From positions 1 to 27,662 of the forward strand of contig JAFWRA010000261.1 of NCBI GenBank assembly GCA_017508895.1: DNA of 27,662 bases, in the 5' to 3' direction. Position 1 is the first letter of the stretch. Each line of letters begins with the position of its first letter. Source of the DNA: Bacteroidales bacterium (lineage in GTDB: Bacteria; Bacteroidota; Bacteroidia; Bacteroidales; F082). This document shows positions 7,916-14,268 of this stretch, in pieces. A program made the translations under genes and the position numbers. The notes below the pieces were generated by a model, which was given only the letters and a program-made list of their open reading frames with translations, made no database searches and had not been told where the DNA came from.

Positions 7916-8024
7916 ATGAATTGCGCAAGAGTCATCGGGTGAAAATGCTTCTGACTGCAATGAGCATGGGGAAGATTTCTACACGGCTCGTGGGAAAGTG
8001 GCGCAGTAACCGCTGAAATACAGG
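7916..8024 (+). pseudogene. Decayed N-terminal (helix-turn-helix) coding part of the LysR-type gene
   Basis: The segment that should encode the ~50-60-residue winged HTH has no single open frame. From ATG 7916 the frame stops after eight codons. Another frame reads NELRKSHRVKMLLTA, the downstream LysR frame reads NEHGEDFYTARGKVAQ before an in-frame TAA at 8007-8009, and then PLKYRLAVTPRM joins the intact domain. These fragments resemble pieces of a LysR HTH (FxxAA...VxQPxL) with small deletions. The resemblance is weak and judged by eye. Confidence 0.4.
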
Positions 8025-8828
8025 TTGGCCGTGACGCCAAGGATGGCTATCGCGACGCATCCTGTCACAGTCACAGAAATGGGAAGAAGAGTGATTGACG
8101 AGGCGAAGATGGCTGTCTATCACACCAAGCAACTGCTGGAGCTGACGCGTACAGCAAAGGAACAATCGTCGGGCGACCTCAGCATTGCTTTGACGACCAC
8201 GGTGGCACCGGTAATTATGCCTGGGCTTTTCCATTATATGCGAACAAAACATCCAACGATTCACCTCAGAGTGGAAGAGATGATTACGGCAACGATCATT
8301 GAAAAAGTGAAGAAGGCCGAAATCGATATGGGTATTTTGACCTATCCTGTCAATGACCCTGATTTGTTGGAGATACCACTATATCACGAGCGTTTTTTTG
8401 CATACGTTTCACCCAAAGATGATTTGTATAAAGAAGACAGCATTGAGCGTTCTCAAATGTCGAAATACAAGGTGTGGACGATGAAAGATGGCGTAAGGTT
8501 GTTCGACCCTTCAAAGGTGCGCTCGGAGGAGGAGATTAAATATGATAAGTTGTATGAAGGTGGTAGAGTGGGCATCTTGATTCAAAGCACTGATGAAAAC
8601 GGGGGAATCACCATTGTGCCCGAGTCGCATTTACATCTGTTACCTGAGGCTGTAAAAGACCGTATCAAACCGATTGTCAACCCTGAACCTCAGCGAACGA
8701 TAGGCTTGGTATTCAGGAAGGATTATGTGCATGAGCGGATGATGAACATCATCATAAAGGCAATCAAGACGGTGGTACCGTCAGAGTTCCTCGATGGCGT
8801 GATCCGTGCGGATTATCTGAGACTATAA
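8025..8828 (+). CDS. LysR-family regulator (OxyR-like effector domain), HTH missing; possible pseudogene
   Basis: The open frame (TTG at 8025; first ATG at 8043) gives up to 267 aa, whereas full LysR regulators are ~300-310 aa. What remains begins at the very end of the HTH/wing (THPVTVTEMGRRVIDEA, as in family members' RSxxPVxxTxxG) and continues through the linker helix (AKMAVYHTKQLLELTRTAKEQ) into a complete substrate-binding domain, including GILTYPVNDPDL and QRTIGLVFRKDY. Without the HTH it could not bind DNA as a normal LysR protein. Either the gene is dead, or a shortened effector domain is made. The 3' end overlaps the convergent methionine sulfoxide reductase gene by 6 nt. Confidence 0.75.
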   Translation: MAVTPRMAIATHPVTVTEMGRRVIDEAKMAVYHTKQLLELTRTAKEQSSGDLSIALTTTVAPVIMPGLFHYMRTKHPTIHLRVEEMITATIIEKVKKAEIDMGILTYPVNDPDLLEIPLYHERFFAYVSPKDDLYKEDSIERSQMSKYKVWTMKDGVRLFDPSKVRSEEEIKYDKLYEGGRVGILIQSTDENGGITIVPESHLHLLPEAVKDRIKPIVNPEPQRTIGLVFRKDYVHERMMNIIIKAIKTVVPSEFLDGVIRADYLRL

Positions 8829-9275
8829 GACTGCTGAAACAACTTCAGCAATCTGTTCCAGCCATTCCTTGTCGACGGCATCAAAAGTGGCCAGTTTCTC
8901 GCTATCGATGTCCAACACGCCGATGACTTCTTCGCCTTTATATAAAGGTACCACGATCTCGCTGCGAGATTCCGAACTGCAAGCGATGTGGCCAGGGAAT
9001 TGCTCCACATCTTCCACGATAAGGGTTTTCTTTTCTTTCCATGATGTGCCGCACACACCCTTGCCGAAGCCGATGCGGGTACAGGCCACAGGGCCCTGGA
9101 AGGGACCGAGCACCAGCTGCTCGCCGATGACGCGGTAGAAGCCCGTCCACCAGAAGTGGAAGACCTCTTGGATCAGTGCGGCCACATTGGCCATATTGGC
9201 GACGGCGTCGCTCTCGTCTTTTACCATCGCCTTGACTTGGGCGAGTAGGAGTTTGTAGGTTTCGTTTTTATCCAT
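8823..9275 (-). CDS. msrC: Free methionine-(R)-sulfoxide reductase (GAF domain, fRMsr)
   Basis: 150 aa from ATG 9275; a GTG at 9296 would add seven residues but has less family support. The GAF-fold enzyme reduces free L-methionine-(R)-sulfoxide in the cytoplasm. The family hallmark is complete: LGPFQGPVACTRI, GKGVCGTSW and EQFPGHIACSSESRSEIVVPL, giving cysteines 65, 75 and 99 that correspond to the three redox cysteines of the E. coli enzyme. It has its own leader with two hairpins and a TATTTTTG box ~82 nt upstream. It is convergent with the LysR-type gene, whose family often responds to oxidation, but no regulatory link is visible. Confidence 0.92.
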   Translation of the reverse strand: MDKNETYKLLLAQVKAMVKDESDAVANMANVAALIQEVFHFWWTGFYRVIGEQLVLGPFQGPVACTRIGFGKGVCGTSWKEKKTLIVEDVEQFPGHIACSSESRSEIVVPLYKGEEVIGVLDIDSEKLATFDAVDKEWLEQIAEVVSAVL

Positions 9276-9330
9276 GTTTGTTGTCTTAGCCCCCACACTG
9301 CGCTGCGCTGGTGTGAGGTAAATAAAGTGT

Positions 9331-9364
9331 CGTCACTTCGTGACGGGTTTAGATTGCAAAAATA
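9331..9364 (-). promoter_or_regulatory. Promoter -7 box and structured leader of the fRMsr gene
   Basis: On the minus strand TATTTTTG (9357-9364) fits the -7 consensus. The leader between it and the start holds a 6-bp hairpin (CGTCAC/GTGACG, 9331-9345) and further on a CACAC...GTGTG hairpin with GCGC repeats (about 9295-9316). The leader is therefore unusually structured for its ~75 nt. Confidence 0.5.
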
Positions 9365-9369
9365 GTGAA

Positions 9370-9412
9370 AATCTTAAATCTTGAATTTTGAATCTTCAAA
9401 TCTTGAATTTTC
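9370..9412 (+). repeat. Near-perfect tandem duplication upstream of the CobW-type gene
   Basis: Two adjacent units (9370-9390 and 9391-9412) differ by one inserted C and the last base. Each has AATCTT, then AAATCTTGAATTTT. At their junction TTTGAATCTTCAAA (9387-9400) is a 6-2-6 inverted repeat that ends 13 nt before the -7 box, so it is a candidate operator. Confidence 0.7.
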
Positions 9413-9413
9413 T

Positions 9414-9421
9414 TACCTTTG
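9414..9421 (+). promoter_or_regulatory. -7 box (TACCTTTG) for the CobW-type gene
   Basis: It matches TAnnTTTG and lies 25 nt before ATG 9447. A TTTG at 9387-9390, inside the inverted repeat, is a possible slightly distant -33 element. A repressor on the palindrome would cover it. Confidence 0.65.
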
Positions 9422-9446
9422 CACCTCGTTTAAAATAGCACGCAAA

Positions 9447-10703
9447 ATGAAGAAAGATATTCCCGTATTGCTGCTCACTGGTTACCTCGGTAGCGGCAAG
9501 ACCACTGTGGTCAACAAGATATTGAACAACCGTAAAGGTATAAAGTTCGCCGTGATTGTCAACGACATAGGCGAAGTGAACATCGATGCCGACCTGATTG
9601 AGAAAGGCGGCGTGGTAGGGCAGAAGGACGACAGTTTGGTCGCCTTGCAGAATGGCTGCATCTGCTGCACCTTGAAGATGGACCTCATCCAACAATTGCA
9701 TGAGATCATCGTCATGAAGAAGTTCGACTACATCGTCATCGAGGCCAGCGGCATCTGCGAGCCGGAACCCATCGCCCAGACTATCTGTTCCTTCCCCGAC
9801 ATGGCTTGGCAACTCACTAAGGACGGTATTCCGATTCTTGACTGCATTGTGACCGTTGTCGATGCACTGCGTATGCAGAGCGAGTTTGCCTGCGGCGATG
9901 ACCTGATGAAGAAGAATTTGGCCGAGGATGACTTGGAAAGTCTTGTCATACAGCAGATTGAGTTCTGCAACATCATCCTGCTCAACAAGGCTTCCGAAGT
10001 CACGCCTGAGGAGTTAGGTCGCGTCAAGAGCATCATACGTGCCTTGCAGCCCACCGCTGAAATCATCACCTGCGACTATGGCGATGTCGACTTCGACAAA
10101 ATCCTCAATACCAAGATGTTCGACTTCGACAAGGTGGCCACTTCTGCCACTTGGATCAAGGAAGTGGAAGGTGCCGTTGTTGACGACGATGACGAAGATG
10201 AACATGAGCACCATCATCACGATGACGACGACGAACACGAGCATCATCATCATCACGACCATGACGATGATGACGAGGAAGAGCACGGCCATCACCACCA
10301 CCATCACCACGACCATGAAGGCGGCGAGGTGGAGGAATACGGCATCGGCACCTTTGTGTATTACCGTCGCGAGCCGTTCAACATGGCGCGTTTCGATGAG
10401 TTTGTGGCGCGCAAGATGCCGAAGAATGTCATTCGTGTGAAGGGCATCTGCTACTTCAAGAACGAATATGACAACTGCTACATTTTCGAGCAGGCTGGCA
10501 AACAGGTGCAGCTGCGCGACGCTGGCATGTGGTTTGCCACCATGCCCGCCAATGAGTTGGCCATGATGATGGACCGCGAGCCCACCCTCCGCCGCGACTG
10601 GGACGACACCTACGGCGACCGCATGCAGAAGCTCGTCTTCATCGGCCAGCACTTAGACAAGGAAGCCCTGGTAAAGGATCTGGATGCTTGCTTGACGAGG
10701 TAA
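9447..10703 (+). CDS. CobW/COG0523 family GTPase, putative metallochaperone with His/Asp-rich metal-binding stretch
   Basis: 418 aa. G3E-family P-loop GTPase of the kind that inserts or buffers Zn or other divalent metals in the cytoplasm. Seen: Walker A GYLGSGKT (12-19), the metal-binding CICC motif (71-74), EASGICEPEP, an NKASE-like base-recognition region, and a CobW C-terminal domain (from ~300). Between the two domains, residues ~245-293 are almost only His, Asp and Glu, an unusually long metal-binding linker. The ATG at 9447 (MKKDIPVLLL) is preferred to 9381 because the P-loop then sits at the standard N-terminal distance and the -7 box stays upstream. An operator-like repeat ahead suggests metal-responsive control, but the metal is not proven. 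Confidence 0.9.
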   Translation: MKKDIPVLLLTGYLGSGKTTVVNKILNNRKGIKFAVIVNDIGEVNIDADLIEKGGVVGQKDDSLVALQNGCICCTLKMDLIQQLHEIIVMKKFDYIVIEASGICEPEPIAQTICSFPDMAWQLTKDGIPILDCIVTVVDALRMQSEFACGDDLMKKNLAEDDLESLVIQQIEFCNIILLNKASEVTPEELGRVKSIIRALQPTAEIITCDYGDVDFDKILNTKMFDFDKVATSATWIKEVEGAVVDDDDEDEHEHHHHDDDDEHEHHHHHDHDDDDEEEHGHHHHHHHDHEGGEVEEYGIGTFVYYRREPFNMARFDEFVARKMPKNVIRVKGICYFKNEYDNCYIFEQAGKQVQLRDAGMWFATMPANELAMMMDREPTLRRDWDDTYGDRMQKLVFIGQHLDKEALVKDLDACLTR

Positions 10704-10710
10704 AAACTGC

Positions 10711-10792
10711 ATTTTATCGGAATATAATTCCCAAAAATGTGCATTTTATCGGAATATAGTTCCTAAAAAATGATATTTTATCGGAATAATTC
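10711..10792 (+). repeat. Three iterons with exact 32-bp period upstream of the AAA_14 ATPase gene
   Basis: ATTTTATCGGAATA occurs at 10711, 10743 and 10775. In copies 1 and 2 it continues into a TTCC half, making GGAATATAATTCC-type inverted repeats, followed by an A-run. Copy 3 is shortened to GGAATAATTC. The period of 32 bp is about three helical turns, putting the copies on one face of the DNA. Copy 3 covers the position of a -33 element. Confidence 0.85.
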
Positions 10793-10803
10793 AAAAATAG
10801 TTG

Positions 10804-10825
10804 TATCTTTGCGGCATAAAATGCC
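10804..10825 (+). promoter_or_regulatory. -7 box (TATCTTTG) and start-site hairpin of the ATPase gene
   Basis: TATCTTTG (10804-10811) matches the consensus and follows the third iteron by 11 nt. Immediately after it, GGCAT-AAA-ATGCC (10813-10825) can form a small hairpin at the 5' end of the mRNA, just before ATG 10832. Confidence 0.7.
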
Positions 10826-10831
10826 ACAATT

Positions 10832-12109
10832 ATGATAGACGAAAAGACACTTATTCAAGTACTTGCAGAGCAGAAAGAGGATGTTCTTGGCTTTCAACCT
10901 CAGTCATGGGTTGACCGCAAAGAGGAAGACTTGTTTGAGTTTGAAAGCTCGTTGGCCCAAGTGGTGATAGGTGTGCGCCGCAGTGGAAAATCCACGCTTT
11001 GTCACAAAGTGTTGAAAGGGCGTGGAATAACGTATGCATACGCCAATCTCGATGATGACCGGTTGTCGGGAATGCAAACTGAGGATCTCAACACAATGCT
11101 TTCGTGTCTATACCAGCTTTATGGTACTGACGTTCGCTATATTTTCTTGGATGAAATTCAAGATGTTGATGGATGGTATCTTTTTGTCAACAGGTTGTTG
11201 CGTAGTGGCATGCATGTTTTCGTGACAGGAAGCAATGCCAAGTTGCTCAGCGGTGAGTTGGCGACACATTTGACGGGGCGCTATAACGAAATACGACTGT
11301 ATCCTTTTTCTTATCATGAGTATTGCGCTATGAATAAGATAGATACGGTTGCCATTACAACAAAAGCAGAGGCCGAACGCAGGCGGGCTTTCATGGAATA
11401 CATCAATACAGGTGGATTTCCTGAAATGTTGGCTATGAATAACAAACGAGGCTATGTACAAAGTTTGTTGGATGCCGTATTGCAAAAAGATATACAGCGG
11501 CGCTTCAAGATACGCAACATGGACGCTTTGAAGAAAACCGCTTATTATCTGATAGGCAATGCCTGCCAAATCGTCAATTATGAGGATTTGTCGGAGGTGT
11601 TGGGTGTGACGGACAAGACGTTAAGGAAGTATGTCGATTATTTACAGCAAGCGTTTTTGATACAATTGTTGCCGAAGTTTTCCTATAAAAGTCGCGAGCG
11701 GATACAAGGTGAGAAATCATACGTTGTTGACACGGGACTCGAAAACAACCAAAGTTATTCCATGGCTGGAGAAAACATAGGATGGCGTTTGGAGAATGTG
11801 GTCTACATTGAGTTGCTGCGTCGATGCACGAAGGACTTTCTGGATGTTTATTATTACAAGCCTACGTCCCGTTCGAAAGAGGTGGATTTCGTTGTTTGCA
11901 ACCGTAATCGACCTGTTGAATTGATACAAGTGGCATACGACATTGAGAAAGAGAAAGCCCTTAATCGTGAGACCTCGGCCATGCTGAAAGCCTCGCAGGA
12001 CTTGAAATGCGACAATCTTACCCTTGTCGCATTTTCTCCCACAAGAGACATTGAGGTCGATGGCACCAAAATACATATTGTTTCCGCCATTGACTGGCTG
12101 CTGGGGTGA
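10832..12109 (+). CDS. AAA_14 / DUF4143 family ATP-binding protein
   Basis: 425 aa. The N-terminal AAA+ module has Walker A GVRRSGKST (47-55), Walker B YIFLDEIQDV (103-112) and sensor-like FVTGSNAKLLSGE. A winged-helix-like middle (EDLSEVLGVTDKTLRKYVDYL) follows, and the C-terminal DUF4143 part contains YYKPTSRSKEVDFVVCNRN...ELIQVAY, the E-V-D-F/E-x-Q pattern of a PD-(D/E)xK-like fold. These ATPases are abundant and paralogous in Bacteroidales, and their role is not settled (a regulatory, toxin-related or mobile-element role has been suggested for relatives). The gene has its own elaborate iteron promoter and is A+T-richer than the neighbouring CobW gene. Confidence 0.88.
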   Translation: MIDEKTLIQVLAEQKEDVLGFQPQSWVDRKEEDLFEFESSLAQVVIGVRRSGKSTLCHKVLKGRGITYAYANLDDDRLSGMQTEDLNTMLSCLYQLYGTDVRYIFLDEIQDVDGWYLFVNRLLRSGMHVFVTGSNAKLLSGELATHLTGRYNEIRLYPFSYHEYCAMNKIDTVAITTKAEAERRRAFMEYINTGGFPEMLAMNNKRGYVQSLLDAVLQKDIQRRFKIRNMDALKKTAYYLIGNACQIVNYEDLSEVLGVTDKTLRKYVDYLQQAFLIQLLPKFSYKSRERIQGEKSYVVDTGLENNQSYSMAGENIGWRLENVVYIELLRRCTKDFLDVYYYKPTSRSKEVDFVVCNRNRPVELIQVAYDIEKEKALNRETSAMLKASQDLKCDNLTLVAFSPTRDIEVDGTKIHIVSAIDWLLG

Positions 12110-12171
12110 GGGAGGGAAGAATTTGATGGTGAAGGCGAGGTAAATTGTTTGGCCTCATCATAATATGAAAA

Positions 12172-12190
12172 CCCGACATTGCGTATCGGG
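12172..12190 (-). terminator. Possible weak minus-strand terminator
   Basis: On the minus strand CCCGA and TCGGG pair around a 9-nt loop and are followed by TTTTC. It lies ~190 nt beyond the lipoprotein stop and 60 nt past the ATPase stop. The stem is short, so this is a tentative call. Confidence 0.35.
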
Positions 12191-12283
12191 GTATGTTCGA
12201 GTCGTCCTTTGACTCCGTCGAAATGCTTTGCTTTCAGCGTAGCTAATCTTCGATTTCAGGACTTTGCCTCTTGTGTCGCTTTG

Positions 12284-12310
12284 TGTCATTGCGAGGAGCG
12301 AAGCAATCCA
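12284..12310 (+). repeat. GTCATTGCGAGGAGCGAAGCAATCC-type dispersed repeat
   Basis: A 27-nt stretch has the stem ATTGC/GCAAT around a purine-rich loop. From memory, this motif (TGTCATTGCGAGG...GAAGCAATCC) is a dispersed short repeat seen in many unrelated bacterial genomes. It differs from E1-E3 but keeps the plan TGTCATT...AATCxA. A longer inverted repeat, TTGACTCC (12209-12216) with GGAGTCAA (12331-12338), encloses it. The gap 12110-12382 holds nothing else I can support; a plus-strand reading frame from 12179 is not gene-like. Confidence 0.7.
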
Positions 12311-12382
12311 GAAACAGATGCTGATGATATGGAGTCAAGTGTTGGAATGAAAGGATTTGATGGTAGAGGTAGTGCGGTTTTT

Positions 12383-12961
12383 CTATTTCTTGTCAAATTC
12401 AGCGTATGGGTCTCTACAGTATTTTACAAATTTGCCATCCTCAAAATAGCAGTATCTGTACCAACTGATGTCTTTGGTCTCGTTGTATGTTTCCTCTCCC
12501 AGCAAGTCGATGTAGAAGCGTTTTTCTAATTTAGGGCAAAGTTTTGTCTTATAATAGCGCTCGTTTGCAATGAACAAAGGGTTTGAAAGCGATTGGGTCT
12601 GAGAAAAGGCATCATGGAAATAATCAGCCAAGACAAATAGTGTTATTCCGTTTTGGTCGCAAAGCGTTTGAAGACCGCTGAGTGTTGAGCAATATTCAGA
12701 TGAGCAATGCGGAGACCATTGATAAACAATGACTTTCGGGTATTGTTGTATTGTTTTTAGCATTTGCTTCCCGTTGATGGCATAAAGCCGTCCGTCATTT
12801 TGGGTAGGCAGAAAATCGTCTTCGGGGAAATCCCAAACCACTTTGCGTTGTTGTTCTTTTGTCAGGTCTCGGGAGAAATTGGTTCGAAGGCCGATAATTT
12901 GACAACCTCCAAAAAGGAGCAGCATGAGTAACGAAATAATCTTGATTGGAAAATGCTTCAT
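12383..12961 (-). CDS. Hypothetical lipoprotein, possible thioredoxin-like fold
   Basis: 192 aa. The N-terminus is a lipoprotein signal: KIISLLMLLLFGGC, with the lipobox Cys at residue 20, so the protein is probably anchored in the outer or inner membrane. The stretch KVIVYQWSPHCSSEYCSTLSGLQTLC (about 76-101; two cysteines spaced CxxxxC) and the following ITLFVLADYF look like the beta-alpha-beta start of a thioredoxin-like fold, but the motif is not the canonical CxxC. Function unknown. It is divergent from the DUF1016 nuclease gene, with promoters that overlap. Confidence 0.65.
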   Translation of the reverse strand: MKHFPIKIISLLMLLLFGGCQIIGLRTNFSRDLTKEQQRKVVWDFPEDDFLPTQNDGRLYAINGKQMLKTIQQYPKVIVYQWSPHCSSEYCSTLSGLQTLCDQNGITLFVLADYFHDAFSQTQSLSNPLFIANERYYKTKLCPKLEKRFYIDLLGEETYNETKDISWYRYCYFEDGKFVKYCRDPYAEFDKK

Positions 12962-12978
12962 CTTTTTCTCTTTTTTTG

Positions 12979-13010
12979 CAAAAATACCATATTTGAAACG
13001 GTTTTGTCAA
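12979..13010 (-). promoter_or_regulatory. Promoter of the lipoprotein gene
   Basis: On the minus strand there is a TTG (13008-13010), then a 21-nt gap, then TATTTTTG (12979-12986), close to the Bacteroidota -33/-7 arrangement. The ATG (12961) is 17 nt beyond the -7 box. Confidence 0.75.
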
Positions 13011-13036
13011 GTTTTGAGAGAAAAAATGTATCTTTG
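13003..13036 (+). promoter_or_regulatory. Promoter of the DUF1016 gene
   Basis: TATCTTTG (13029-13036) is the -7 box. A TTTG at 13003-13006, 22 nt before it, is a plausible -33. Its -33 overlaps that of the divergent lipoprotein promoter, so the two promoters may compete for RNA polymerase. Confidence 0.7.
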
Positions 13037-13072
13037 ACCCTTCAAAAAGTCATTTTCATAATCCTTTCAATT

Positions 13073-14254
13073 ATGAGCGACGATAGTAGTGTCATACAAG
13101 ATGCTTCTCCATTGAGGCCTGAAACCGACGGACTGTATAAGGATGCTTGCAGTATTATTGAACAGGCTCAAGCCGTTGCTTACCGTGCCGTGAACGAGGT
13201 GTTAATCAAACGCAACTGGTTGCTTGGTATGCGTATTCAGCATGAGGTGTTGAAAGACAAGCGTGCAGAGTATGGAGAACAAGTCATCGTGAATTTGTCT
13301 GAGAATTTGACAAAAAGGTATGGACGCGGTTTTAAGAAGAGCAACTTGTATCTTTTTATGTCTTTTTATCAAGAGCACTCAGACATTTTCCAATCAATGA
13401 CTGGAAAATTAGACCAAGATTCAACAGAAAACATTTTCCAATCGGTGATTGGAAAATCTGAAAAACTCCCATCACTGACGGGATTATTTGATGAAATAGA
13501 TTTGTATAGTCATTTGTTGTCTGCAAAGCCATTGAGATTGTCGTGGACTCATTATAGTATTATTCTGCAGGAACCAAAACCCGAAGCTCGTGCTTGGTAC
13601 GAAAATGAAGCAGCCAACGAGATGTGGAGTACGCGCACATTACAACGCAACATCAGTAGTCAGTATTATCACCGTATGCTTCAGTCGCAAAACAAGGAGT
13701 TGGTCCGTGACGAAATGAAGCAGTTGACCCAGCCACTTCAGGACAGATTGGAATACCTGAAAAATCCCGTAGTGGCTGAGTTCCTTGGTTTCAAGAATAA
13801 TACCGCATATACGGAAAGTGATTTGGAACAGCGTATCATTGACCATCTGATTCCCTTTCTAATGGAATTGGGTAAAGGCTTTACACTGGCTGACCGCCAG
13901 AAGCGCATTCATACTGAGAAAGAGGACTACTATATTGACTTGGTGTTCTACAATTATAACTTGCGCTGTTTTGTGTTGATAGACCTAAAGACCACAAAAC
14001 TCCGACATCAGGATGTGGGGCAGATGGATATGTATGTGAGGATGTATGATGAGATGATGATTCCCCAAGGACACAATCCGACTATTGGCATTTTGCTCTG
14101 CGCCGACACCGATGAGGATGTGGCTCATTATAGCGTATTAAACGGCAACGATCAACTTTTTGCGGCAAAGTATCTAACTTATATGCCTACCAAAGAAGAA
14201 CTTCGACGCGAGATAGAACAACAGAAAGAGTTTTTCAGACTTCAAAATGGATAA
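13073..14254 (+). CDS. DUF1016 / YhcG family PD-(D/E)xK nuclease domain protein
   Basis: 393 aa from ATG 13073; an open stretch back to 12953 lies across the promoter and is unlikely to be translated. The N-terminal domain (~20-200) has the DUF1016-N pattern (RNWLLGMRIQ, YGEQVIVNLSENLT, GRGFKKSNLYLFMSFYQ). The C-terminal domain (~230-390) carries the nuclease core: Glu252 region, YYIDLVFYN (Asp289) and VLIDLKTTKL (Asp304, Lys306). Relatives occur near restriction and mobile loci and are proposed nucleases, but their role is not established. The linker 103-130 contains a duplicated peptide, IFQSMTGK and IFQSVIGK (see repeat). It is followed by the AGCS symporter after 14 nt. Confidence 0.88.
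   Translation: MSDDSSVIQDASPLRPETDGLYKDACSIIEQAQAVAYRAVNEVLIKRNWLLGMRIQHEVLKDKRAEYGEQVIVNLSENLTKRYGRGFKKSNLYLFMSFYQEHSDIFQSMTGKLDQDSTENIFQSVIGKSEKLPSLTGLFDEIDLYSHLLSAKPLRLSWTHYSIILQEPKPEARAWYENEAANEMWSTRTLQRNISSQYYHRMLQSQNKELVRDEMKQLTQPLQDRLEYLKNPVVAEFLGFKNNTAYTESDLEQRIIDHLIPFLMELGKGFTLADRQKRIHTEKEDYYIDLVFYNYNLRCFVLIDLKTTKLRHQDVGQMDMYVRMYDEMMIPQGHNPTIGILLCADTDEDVAHYSVLNGNDQLFAAKYLTYMPTKEELRREIEQQKEFFRLQNG
13383..13457 (+). repeat. Duplicated palindromic unit inside the DUF1016 gene
   Basis: ACATTTTCCAATC-N4-GA(C/T)TGGAAAAT occurs at 13383 and again at 13431, exactly 48 nt (16 codons) later. Each unit is itself an inverted repeat (ATTTTCCA...TGGAAAAT). Being a multiple of three, the duplication keeps the frame and gives the repeated peptide IFQS(M/V)(T/I)GK. 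Confidence 0.8.
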
Positions 14255-14268
14255 ATAGGAACTACATT

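Noticed and set aside
8025..8828. Naming the LysR-type gene oxyR
   Set aside because: The redox cysteine pair of OxyR is not visible: the open frame contains no cysteine. Only general LysR similarity is supported.
10014..10652. Minus-strand frame opposite the CobW-type gene
   Set aside because: The Val/Met-rich runs are the complement of the His/Asp codons of the real gene.
9447..10703. CobW-type gene considered as the cobalamin biosynthesis protein CobW
   Set aside because: No cobalamin genes are nearby, and the His-rich linker is more typical of zinc-related COG0523 members. Left as a general metallochaperone.
10711..10792. Iterons considered as a CRISPR array or replication origin
   Set aside because: Repeats are short with no unique spacers of constant type, no cas genes, and no replication protein or DnaA-box cluster is nearby. 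Position directly at a promoter favours regulation.
12121..12372. Imperfect direct repeats (TTTGATGGTGAAGG and TTTGATGGTAGAGG) that might mark insertion borders
   Set aside because: Only ~9 bases match exactly, they flank no mobile gene, and such a match is expected by chance in A+T-rich sequence.
12179..12529. 116-codon plus-strand frame between the ATPase and lipoprotein genes
   Set aside because: It runs through the dispersed repeat and then antisense into the lipoprotein gene, has no promoter and no recognisable features.
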